This document shows positions 1 through 5,137 of a DNA stretch of 6,219 nt, piece by piece. How positions within the stretch are numbered: the first letter of the stretch is position 1; each line of letters begins with the position of its first letter. The translations under genes and the position numbers were made by a program. Source of the stretch: Chloroflexi bacterium RBG_16_72_14 (GTDB taxonomy: Bacteria; Chloroflexota; Limnocylindria; Limnocylindrales; CSP1-4); the NCBI GenBank assembly GCA_001797035.1, contig MGOE01000110.1, positions 26,632 through 32,850 of the forward strand, in the 5' to 3' direction. The notes under the pieces were generated by a model. That model made no database searches, was not told the origin of the DNA, and was given only the letters and a program-made list of their open reading frames with translations.

Positions 1-358
1 CTGCGCCGGCGAGCACGAGATCGAACTCCAGCTCGCGCAGCGCGGCCGCCAGGACCCGTGTCGTTGACAGCGCGCAGGAGCCCTCGAGGACCGGGTCCGT
101 CACGAGGACGGCACGGGCCGCCCCCATGGCGAGTGCCTTGCGGAGCGTGTCCTGCGAGCCTGCCGGTGCCATGGCCAGGAGCAAGACCTCGCCGCCATCG
201 GGGCTCGCCTCGACGAGTTTGAGCGCAGCCTCGACCGCGTATTCGTCGTTGCCGTTTACGACGGCCGGCAAGCCGGCCCGGTCCACGCGCCCGTCCGGCC
301 CCAGGCGCTCTTGCCCGGTCGTGTCCGGCACGGGCTTGGTCAGGACGATGATGCGCAC
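1..358 (-). CDS. etfB: Electron transfer flavoprotein beta subunit, N-terminal part (3' end outside window)
   Basis: EtfB pairs with EtfA in an FAD/AMP-binding heterodimer that carries electrons from flavin dehydrogenases to the quinone pool or another acceptor. The 119 visible codons begin VRIIVLTKPVPDT, matching the family opening (KxxVPDT). They continue with a GPDGRVDR stretch, the VNGNDEYAVEAAL segment (family: NPFDEFALEEAL), a GGEVLLLAM strand, and RKALAMGAARAVLVTD, equivalent to the EtfB REALAMGADRA-V segment. The last visible residues, FDLVLAGAG, approach the nucleotide-binding region, so about 45 percent of a usual 250-260 residue protein is present. The start is GTG at 356-358, with AGGAGG 11 bases upstream. 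The gene lies 66 bases after the aldo/keto reductase on the same strand with no obvious promoter between, so co-transcription is likely. EtfA and a partner dehydrogenase are expected beyond the left edge but not seen. The family call is firm; the partner is unknown. Confidence 0.93.
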   Translation of the reverse strand, partial: MRIIVLTKPVPDTTGQERLGPDGRVDRAGLPAVVNGNDEYAVEAALKLVEASPDGGEVLLLAMAPAGSQDTLRKALAMGAARAVLVTDPVLEGSCALSTTRVLAAALRELEFDLVLAGA

Positions 359-369
359 GGCGGCGAAGA

Positions 370-375
370 CCTCCT
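370..375 (-). promoter_or_regulatory. Ribosome binding site of etfB
   Basis: The minus strand reads AGGAGG here, followed by 11 bases and GTG at 358. It is the only strong Shine-Dalgarno match between the aldo/keto reductase stop and etfB. It selects the GTG that opens the conserved RIIVLTKPVPDT segment. Confidence 0.75.
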
Positions 376-424
376 GGAGTCGCGTCGGTGGGGAGCCCTG
401 GTCGCGGCCGACCGCGTCGTGCGC

Positions 425-1450
425 CTAGGCTCGCGACGGCGCGGGCGCGTCGTAGCGGATGAGCCCGGTGTCGCGCAGCTCGTCCCATAGCGCGTCGGGG
501 ATGTCGAACGCGAAGTTCTCGGCGTTGCGGCGCTGCTGTTCGAGCGTCCGCGCGCCCAGGCAGACCGTCGCCACCGCCGGATGAGCGGCGGCGAATTGGA
601 CGGCCGCGGCCGGCAGGGGAACGCCGTGGCGGTCGCAGACCGCCTGAATGGCGCGGACGCGGTCGAGGATGTGGGCCGGCGCAGGCCCGTAGTTGAACTT
701 GGCACCCTCGACCGGCCCAGTGGCCAGTACGCCGCTGTTGAACACGCCACCGAGCACGACAGCGATGCCCCGCTCCTCGCAGGCGGGCATCAGGTCGTCG
801 AGCGGCTCCTGCTCGAGCAGCGTGTAGCGGCCCGCGAGGAGGATGCAGTCGAGGTCTGCCTCCTGGATCGCGGCGTAACAGACATCCGCCTCGTTGACGC
901 CGATGCCGATGGCCTTGACGACGCCCTCGTCGCGCAGGCGGGCGAGCGCCGGGTAGGCTCCCGCCATGGCCTCGCGGAACCTGGCCGGCTGGTCCGCGGG
1001 CCCGTGAGTGTAGACGTCGCAGTCGTGGATGAACAGGATGTCCAAGCGGTCGGTGCACATCCGCTGGAGGCTGTCCTCGACCTCCCGGAGCACCGCGTCG
1101 TAGCCGTACTCGAACTCGGATCGGAACGGCGCGACGTCGACCCACGCCCCGCTGTCGAAGGTCCCTCGCTCCTGCGGATACAGGCGCCGCCCGACCTTCG
1201 TGGCCAGCACGTACTCGGAGCGCGGCCGGTGGAGCAGGCCGTGGCCGAGCCGGTGCTCGCTGAGCCCGTGGCCGTAGAGCGGGGCGGTGTCGAAGTACCG
1301 GATCCCCGAGTCCCATGCGTCGGCGACGAGCGCTTGGGCCCTATCCTCCGGGATGGGCCGGAAGAGATTCCCGATCGGAGCACCGCCGTACCCGGCGACC
1401 GACACCGGGAAGCCGACGCGACCGAAGGGGCGCCTGTCGTCCACAGCCAT
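425..1450 (-). CDS. Aldo/keto reductase, L-fucose / D-threo-aldose 1-dehydrogenase-like
   Basis: This cytoplasmic NAD(P)-dependent oxidoreductase has an (alpha/beta)8 barrel. Relatives oxidise the C1 hydroxyl of L-fucose or other D-threo-aldoses to a lactone; some act on pyridoxal. With ATG 1448-1450 as start the protein has 341 residues, usual for the family. The catalytic tetrad is visible: Asp54 and Tyr59 in FDTAPLYG, Lys85 in LATKVGR, and His142 in LFIHDCD. The subfamily signatures LLAGRYTLLEQ (residues 205-214 region), VVLGGVFNSGVLATG (231-245) and NYGPAPAHI (253-261) support the sugar-dehydrogenase branch over general reductases. An ATG at 1498 would add 16 basic residues, but it lacks a Shine-Dalgarno and its leader would encode the palindrome at 1467-1480. 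The ATG at 1450 has GAGG nine bases upstream and directly precedes the usual N-terminal strand. It is first in a unit with etfB. Substrate cannot be fixed from sequence alone. Confidence 0.9.
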   Translation of the reverse strand: MAVDDRRPFGRVGFPVSVAGYGGAPIGNLFRPIPEDRAQALVADAWDSGIRYFDTAPLYGHGLSEHRLGHGLLHRPRSEYVLATKVGRRLYPQERGTFDSGAWVDVAPFRSEFEYGYDAVLREVEDSLQRMCTDRLDILFIHDCDVYTHGPADQPARFREAMAGAYPALARLRDEGVVKAIGIGVNEADVCYAAIQEADLDCILLAGRYTLLEQEPLDDLMPACEERGIAVVLGGVFNSGVLATGPVEGAKFNYGPAPAHILDRVRAIQAVCDRHGVPLPAAAVQFAAAHPAVATVCLGARTLEQQRRNAENFAFDIPDALWDELRDTGLIRYDAPAPSRA

Positions 1451-1459
1451 GCCTTGGGA

Positions 1460-1463
1460 CCTC
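1460..1463 (-). promoter_or_regulatory. Ribosome binding site deciding the aldo/keto reductase start
   Basis: The minus strand reads GACGAGG ending at 1460, nine bases before ATG 1450. The in-frame upstream ATG at 1498 is preceded by CTCTCGCCC, with no purine-rich match. The internal start is therefore preferred, although the longer form is not excluded. Confidence 0.6.
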
Positions 1464-1466
1464 GTC

Positions 1467-1480
1467 TGGAAGCGCTTTCT
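1467..1480. promoter_or_regulatory. Palindromic operator of LacI-family type
   Basis: TGGAAGCGCTTTCT contains the perfect 8-base palindrome AAGCGCTT (1470-1477), flanked by GG on the left and TCT on the right. It resembles operators with a central CG bound by LacI/GalR-family regulators of sugar genes. It lies in the aldo/keto reductase leader, about 17 bases upstream of ATG 1450 and roughly 50 bases downstream of the predicted transcription start, where a bound repressor could block elongation. No LacI gene is visible in the window, so the link is by motif only. Confidence 0.5.
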
Positions 1481-1528
1481 AGCTCGCGACCCTCGCATGG
1501 GCGAGAGGCAATCTGGAGTTCTGGTGTC

Positions 1529-1556
1529 ATTGTAGAGCGAGAATCCATGCGGTCAA
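1529..1556 (-). promoter_or_regulatory. Sigma-70-type promoter for the aldo/keto reductase-etfB unit
   Basis: On the minus strand a -35 box TTGACC (1556-1551), a 16-base spacer and a -10 box TACAAT (1534-1529) closely match the housekeeping consensus. Transcription would start near 1522, giving a leader of about 70 bases that includes the palindrome at 1467-1480. The start would lie only some 24 bases before the rejected ATG at 1498. This is the strongest promoter match I found in the non-coding regions of the window. Confidence 0.65.
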
Positions 1557-1569
1557 GGGCCTAGGCGGC

Positions 1570-1575
1570 TAGAAT
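1570..1575 (+). promoter_or_regulatory. Possible -10 box for the plus-strand pair
   Basis: TAGAAT is a good -10 element. No good -35 lies 16-18 bases upstream (around 1547-1553 the sequence is ATGCGGT), so this would be a weak or activator-dependent promoter. Transcription would start near 1582, about 34 bases before GTG 1616. It points away from the aldo/keto reductase promoter, whose -35 box is only 14 bases away. Confidence 0.35.
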
Positions 1576-1605
1576 GGACATGGACTGTGAGAAAGCGGTT
1601 ACTAG

Positions 1606-1610
1606 GGAGG
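1606..1610 (+). promoter_or_regulatory. Ribosome binding site deciding the UPF0303 start
   Basis: GGAGG lies five bases before GTG 1616. It favours this start over the in-frame ATG at 1574, which overlaps the candidate -10 box and lacks a Shine-Dalgarno. Confidence 0.7.
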
Positions 1611-1615
1611 CCAGC

Positions 1616-2107
1616 GTGAGCGAGCAGCAAGTTCCGGACCGCGACGGACCGGCCATCGAGGATCTGGAGTACGAGGAGCGCAGGCTCGTGTTGCCGGCCG
1701 CCGACCTTGCGGCGCTCCACTCGCTGGGGCGACGCATGTACGACGCCGCGGTCGAGGATGAGCTGCCCCTAGCGATCCAGATCCGGATCGGGGAGCGGCT
1801 CGTGTTCGCCGCCGCGGCGCCGGGCAGCACGTCGCTGTTCGACGACTGGGCCACCCGCAAGGCCCGCGTGGTGCATCTGTTCGAGCAGAGCTCGCTGCGC
1901 GTTCGGATCACCCACGAGCGCGACGGCGTGGACTTCGACGCCAAGCACCGGCTGCCGGGCGACCGGTACGCCGCGTTCGGCGGCGCGTTTCCGATCCGCG
2001 TGGAGCACGTCGGGTTCGTCGGCAGCGTGGCCGTGTCGGGCCTGGCGCAGCTGCTCGACCACGCGTTCGTCGTGCACCACCTCGACGCGTTCCTTGGTTC
2101 GTCGTGA
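1616..2107 (+). CDS. UPF0303 / HbpS-GlcG-like (DUF336) protein
   Basis: This small cytoplasmic protein has a PF03928 fold (HbpS/GlcG/PduO C-terminal relatives). Some members bind haem or cobalamin, and databases often call it a haem-degrading domain, but the biochemical role of the UPF0303 branch is not established. With GTG 1616 it has 163 residues, typical for UPF0303. Visible family features are the PLAIQIRIGERLVF strand (51-64), the DDW..RK segment (76-82) common to UPF0303, RYAAFGGAFPIRV (117-129), the glycine-rich GSVAVSG turn (136-142), and DHAFVVHHLDAFL near the end. There is no signal peptide or membrane segment. The stop overlaps the next start as GTGA, so the two products are probably made together. 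It runs divergently from the aldo/keto reductase and shares its control region. The family call is solid; the function is not known. Confidence 0.85.
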   Translation: MSEQQVPDRDGPAIEDLEYEERRLVLPAADLAALHSLGRRMYDAAVEDELPLAIQIRIGERLVFAAAAPGSTSLFDDWATRKARVVHLFEQSSLRVRITHERDGVDFDAKHRLPGDRYAAFGGAFPIRVEHVGFVGSVAVSGLAQLLDHAFVVHHLDAFLGSS

Positions 2108-2415
2108 TCGCGCTCGTCGTGCATTTGGAGCTGGCGCCGAGCCACGAGGCCGCCTTCGACGAGCTGATGAGGACAACTCTAGATGGGATTCGTGCGCTTG
2201 AGCCTGGGACGCTCGTGTACGCGCTGACCGCGGACCCGGCACGCCCGGCGATCCGCATCCTGCTCGAGGTGTACCGCGACGAGGCGGCCTTCCGCGCGCA
2301 CGAGGCGCAGCCGCATGTCGGGGCCTTCTTGGACGCGCGAGGCGCGCTGCTCGCGAGGCCAGCCGAGGTCGATTGGCTGGAGGTCCGGGACCTCGCGACG
2401 GGCCCGGCCGCGTAG
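2104..2415 (+). CDS. ABM-domain monooxygenase-like protein
   Basis: This 103-residue protein has the pattern of the antibiotic biosynthesis monooxygenase (ABM) family, a dimeric ferredoxin-like alpha+beta barrel. Members include quinol monooxygenase YgiN, LsrG and, more distantly, the haem oxygenases IsdG/IsdI. The N-terminal strand is MIALVVHLEL. EPGTLVYAL (33-41) follows, then the family core RILLEVYRDEAAFRAHEAQPHV (51-72 region), with Glu55, Tyr57, Phe63, His66 and His71 in the usual E-x-Y...F..H....H spacing. The C-terminal strand is VDWLEV. The GTG start at 2104 overlaps the previous stop by four bases and has no strong Shine-Dalgarno, so translational coupling is likely. Such single-domain proteins often detoxify reactive quinols or aldehydes, but the substrate cannot be inferred. 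A sugar mutarotase of similar fold is less likely because the core motif is ABM-like. Confidence 0.8.
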   Translation: MIALVVHLELAPSHEAAFDELMRTTLDGIRALEPGTLVYALTADPARPAIRILLEVYRDEAAFRAHEAQPHVGAFLDARGALLARPAEVDWLEVRDLATGPAA

Positions 2416-2427
2416 CAGAGAGCGGCG

Positions 2428-2463
2428 GCCGCCTGCGAACCGGAGGAGTCGCTCGCAGGCGGC
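2428..2463. terminator. Convergent-gene stem-loop, possible bidirectional terminator
   Basis: A perfect 11-bp inverted repeat, GCCGCCTGCGA (2428-2438) and TCGCAGGCGGC (2453-2463), encloses a 14-base loop. It fills the 60-base gap between the stop of the plus-strand pair (2415) and the stop of the aldehyde dehydrogenase (2476). No T-run follows on either strand, so it is not a textbook intrinsic terminator. Such GC-rich stems without a T-tract are common between convergent genes in GC-rich bacteria. Confidence 0.6.
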
Positions 2464-2475
2464 GCGCCGAGTGCA

Positions 2476-3990
2476 TCAGCCCTTGAAGTACGGGCTCCGC
2501 TTGCCCGAGCGAATCTGGATCGTCTTGAGCTGGGTGAACTCGTCGAAGCCGGCCTGGCCCATCTCCCGGCCGAAGCCGCTCGCGCGGATGCCCCCGCCCG
2601 GCAGCTGGGGTGCCCCGTCGATCGTCGTGTTGACCCAAACCGTGCCGCTCCGGACCGACCGGGCCACCTGCAGTGCCCGGTCGATGTTCTTCGTCCAGAC
2701 GGAGTTGGCGAGCCCGTACTCCACGTCGTTGGCGAGGCGGATGGCGTCGTCGGTGTCCCGGAAGCGGGTCACCGCCAGGACCGGGCCGAAGATCTCCTCC
2801 TGGAACACGCGCGACGTCGGCTGCACGTCGTCGATGATGGTCGGAGCGAGGAACAGTCCGCCGTCGTAGATGCCACCCGTGAGGCGATCGCCCCCGGTGA
2901 GGATCCGAAACCCGTCCTGGCGGGCGACGTCCACATACTCCAGGATCTTTCCCATGTGCTCGGCATGCACGATGGCGCCGAGCTCGGCATCGTCGTCGAG
3001 CGGCTGGCCGACCCGGAGACGGCGAACCCGGTCCACCAGGGCGTCCAGGAACGTGTCCGCGATGGACTCCTGGACGAGCAGACGGGACCCGGAGACGCAG
3101 CACTCACCGGTGTTGAAGTAGATCCCGAACATGACGCCGTCGATGGCATCCTGGAGGTCGGCGTCGTCGAACACAATGTTCGCGGACTTGCCGCCGAGCT
3201 CCATCGAGACGCGCTTCAGGTTGCCCTTGGATGCCTCGATCACCAGGCGTCCCACCTCGGTGCTGCCGGTGAACGAGATCATGTCCACGTCATGGCTCTC
3301 GGTCAGGATGCGGCCCACGGTACCCCCGCCGCCGGTCACGACGTTATAGACGCCAGCCGGGACGCCGGCCTCGTTGAGCAGCCGGCCCATCTCCAGCGTC
3401 GTGCCGGCCGTGACGGAGGCCGGCTTGGCGACCGTCGTGCAGCCTGCGCCGATGGCGAACGGCAGCTTCTGGGCGAGCAGGAGCAGCGGGAAGTTCCAGG
3501 GCGTGACCAGGCCGGCGACCCCCGCCGGTTCCCGGGCCACGAGCGCCGTGAAGTCGTCACCGAGCGTCGTCGTGTGCACGTCGCCGTGCATCGCCATTGC
3601 CATCGCGGCGGCGAACTCGAACAGGCCTGCGCTGCCGTCGACGTCGCCGCGCGCCATGCGGATCGGCTTGCCGACTTCCTCGGCCTCGATGCGGGCCAGG
3701 TGCTCCTTGTTGTCGCGCATGGCCTCGGCGACGCGAAGCAGCGCCCGGGCGCGCTCCATGCCCGACAGGTGCGGCCAGGGACCCTCGTCGAACGCTCGCC
3801 TCGCCGCCGCGATCGCTCGCTCGATATCGGCGACCGTGCCGTTGCTGTAGCGTGCCACCAGTCGCCCCGTGCCCGGGGCGTAGCGGTCGATGAAGTCCCC
3901 GCTCGGCTCCGTCATCATTCCGTCGATGAACTGCCCGTAGACCCTCGGCGCGACGGTGGAGGCCTCCGGGATCCCGATCGTGGTCGTCAT
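2476..3990 (-). CDS. NAD(P)+-dependent aldehyde dehydrogenase
   Basis: This soluble enzyme oxidises an aldehyde to a carboxylate. Its 504 residues are the normal length, and the ORF is intact. Active-site features are all visible: PWNFP (174-178, oxyanion Asn176), cofactor Lys189 in VAKPAS, FTGSTEVG (250-257), general base Glu264 in MELGGKS, nucleophile Cys298 in FNTGECCVSGSR, EEIFGPV (398-404), and the C-terminal SGFGREMG (471-478). The family usually has KP-x-E after the cofactor lysine; here it is KPAS, which may loosen NAD specificity. The start is ATG 3988-3990, with AAAGGA eight bases upstream. It follows the permease gene by 49 bases on the same strand and ends facing the plus-strand pair. 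It groups loosely with betaine-, aminobutyr- or lactaldehyde-type enzymes; its place beside a sugar importer suggests a sugar-derived aldehyde such as lactaldehyde (inference). Confidence 0.93.
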   Translation of the reverse strand: MTTTIGIPEASTVAPRVYGQFIDGMMTEPSGDFIDRYAPGTGRLVARYSNGTVADIERAIAAARRAFDEGPWPHLSGMERARALLRVAEAMRDNKEHLARIEAEEVGKPIRMARGDVDGSAGLFEFAAAMAMAMHGDVHTTTLGDDFTALVAREPAGVAGLVTPWNFPLLLLAQKLPFAIGAGCTTVAKPASVTAGTTLEMGRLLNEAGVPAGVYNVVTGGGGTVGRILTESHDVDMISFTGSTEVGRLVIEASKGNLKRVSMELGGKSANIVFDDADLQDAIDGVMFGIYFNTGECCVSGSRLLVQESIADTFLDALVDRVRRLRVGQPLDDDAELGAIVHAEHMGKILEYVDVARQDGFRILTGGDRLTGGIYDGGLFLAPTIIDDVQPTSRVFQEEIFGPVLAVTRFRDTDDAIRLANDVEYGLANSVWTKNIDRALQVARSVRSGTVWVNTTIDGAPQLPGGGIRASGFGREMGQAGFDEFTQLKTIQIRSGKRSPYFKG

Positions 3991-4006
3991 GTGCTGGGTC
4001 CTTTCT

Positions 4007-4032
4007 CCCTCGATGTGATCCGTGTTCGAGGG
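4007..4032 (-). repeat. Intercistronic inverted repeat upstream of the aldehyde dehydrogenase
   Basis: On the minus strand CCCTCGA (4032-4026) and TCGAGGG (4013-4007) form a 7-bp stem with a 12-base loop. It occupies most of the 49-base gap between permease and aldehyde dehydrogenase. The 3' arm ends three bases before the AAAGGA ribosome binding site (4004-3999). It could stabilise the 3' end of transporter mRNA or modulate translation of the dehydrogenase. There is no T-run, so read-through is expected. Confidence 0.45.
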
Positions 4033-4039
4033 GCGGCTC

Positions 4040-5137
4040 TCAGGTGACCGTGGTGACCCGCTGGCGGTCGACCGTGATGGCGATCGCTACGATCACGACG
4101 ATCCCATACAGGATCGGTTGGAAGGCCGACGAGACATGGATGATGTCGAGGCCGATACGGAGCACGGAGATGATGAGTGCGCCGGACACGATCCGGCCGG
4201 GGCCCCCGACCCCACCCGCGATCGACGTCCCGCCCACGATCACGGCCGCGATGCCGGGCAACAGGAACGTGTTGGCGATGCGCGGCGAGGAGGTTCCCAG
4301 CTGTCCCAGCAGCCAGATGGCGGCCAGCGCCACGAACAGGCCCGCGACGGCAAAGCCACTGACCACGACGGCGTCGGTCCGGATCCCGCTGTAGGCCGCG
4401 GCCCGCTGGTTGAGTCCCACGGCCCGGACGGACCGGCCCCACGGGAGGATGGCGAACGCCGCCATAAGGATCACGGCGGCGGCGACGGCGAGGATGAACG
4501 CCATCGGCAGCCCCAGCGGCGTGTCGTAGATCCAGGCCAGGACCTCACGGTTCTCCTCTACGAGGATGGTCGAGGCTCCGGAAAGGATCAGGGCCGCGCC
4601 AGACATGATGCCCAGCGTCCCCAGAGTGACGACGAAGGACGGGACCTGGAAGAACACGTGGATGAAGCCCTGGGTCGCCCCGACGACGACCCCGAGGACG
4701 AGGATCAGCACGACCGAGGCCACCCCCAGGTCCGGCATCAGCAGCGCGAGGATCACCGTGAACAAGGACGCGAGGGCGGCGTTCGCCAGGTCGATCCGGC
4801 CCATCAGGATCACAATTCCCTGGGCCAGCGCCAGTAGCAGCAGCACCGCCGTCTGGTCCAGCAGCGAGACAACGCTCTTGGCGGACAAGAAGCCGGAGTC
4901 CGCGATGGTGAGCACCACAACCAGCACGGTAAGCACGACCAGCGAGGCCAGGCCGCGACGCTCGAGTGGCCGCCACACGCGCTCGACGATGGTCCGTGGC
5001 GAGCGGGGCTGCGCGAGCTGGTGCGCGGTCCTGGGGGACGGTTCCGGAACGGTGGGGGATGTGGTTTCGGCAGCGGCGCCGGGTGCCGGTTCGGGCGTGC
5101 CAGGCGTCGTGGGGCCGGGGGTGGGCTGGGGTTCCAT
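4040..5137 (-). CDS. CUT2-family sugar ABC transporter permease (RbsC-like)
   Basis: This inner-membrane channel subunit would work with the adjacent ATPase and a periplasmic or lipid-anchored sugar-binding protein not seen here. The protein has 365 residues. A Pro/Thr/Glu-rich cytoplasmic tail (about 1-48) precedes a run of hydrophobic helices starting near residue 62. Family landmarks are ALAQGIVILMGRIDLANAAL (104-122 region), VPSFVVTLGTLGIMSGAAL (165-183), the cytoplasmic coupling loop GRSVRAVGLNQRAAAYSGI (234-252), and AAVIVGGTSIAGGVGGPGRI (297-316), followed by the last helices. The start is ATG 5135-5137, with GGAGAGG eight bases upstream. It shares one base with the ATPase stop (TGATG), so translation is coupled. 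A frame extension upstream to 5404 is overlap with the ATPase gene and is not used. Substrate is unknown: ribose, xylose, fucose or rhamnose types look alike at this level. Confidence 0.92.
   Translation of the reverse strand: MEPQPTPGPTTPGTPEPAPGAAAETTSPTVPEPSPRTAHQLAQPRSPRTIVERVWRPLERRGLASLVVLTVLVVVLTIADSGFLSAKSVVSLLDQTAVLLLLALAQGIVILMGRIDLANAALASLFTVILALLMPDLGVASVVLILVLGVVVGATQGFIHVFFQVPSFVVTLGTLGIMSGAALILSGASTILVEENREVLAWIYDTPLGLPMAFILAVAAAVILMAAFAILPWGRSVRAVGLNQRAAAYSGIRTDAVVVSGFAVAGLFVALAAIWLLGQLGTSSPRIANTFLLPGIAAVIVGGTSIAGGVGGPGRIVSGALIISVLRIGLDIIHVSSAFQPILYGIVVIVAIAITVDRQRVTTVT

Noticed and set aside
400..413. Small hairpin GGTCG-CGGC-CGACC between the aldo/keto reductase and etfB
   Set aside because: A five-pair stem is expected often by chance at this GC content, and there is no T-run or conserved placement to support a function.
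1451..1498. 16-residue N-terminal extension of the aldo/keto reductase from ATG 1498
   Set aside because: It has no ribosome binding site, the added residues are unlike the family N-terminus, and the segment contains the palindrome at 1467-1480. Kept as an alternative start only.
581..1564. 327-codon plus-strand open frame opposite the aldo/keto reductase
   Set aside because: Antisense to a clearly conserved gene. The translation has no family pattern, and long open antisense frames are expected at this GC content.
1574..1615. 14-residue extension of the UPF0303 protein from ATG 1574
   Set aside because: The ATG overlaps the candidate -10 box and has no Shine-Dalgarno, whereas GTG 1616 has GGAGG five bases upstream.
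1769..3103. 444-codon minus-strand open frame
   Set aside because: It crosses the convergent junction and overlaps three real genes. Its Arg/Pro-rich composition is typical of an out-of-frame GC-rich reading.
2956..4047. 363-codon plus-strand open frame opposite the aldehyde dehydrogenase
   Set aside because: The minus-strand frame carries the full set of aldehyde dehydrogenase motifs; this frame is low-complexity His/Arg/Asp-rich shadow sequence.
4022..4837. 271-codon plus-strand open frame rich in Asp, His, Gln and Arg
   Set aside because: It is antisense to permease membrane helices; the charged composition is the complement of hydrophobic codons.
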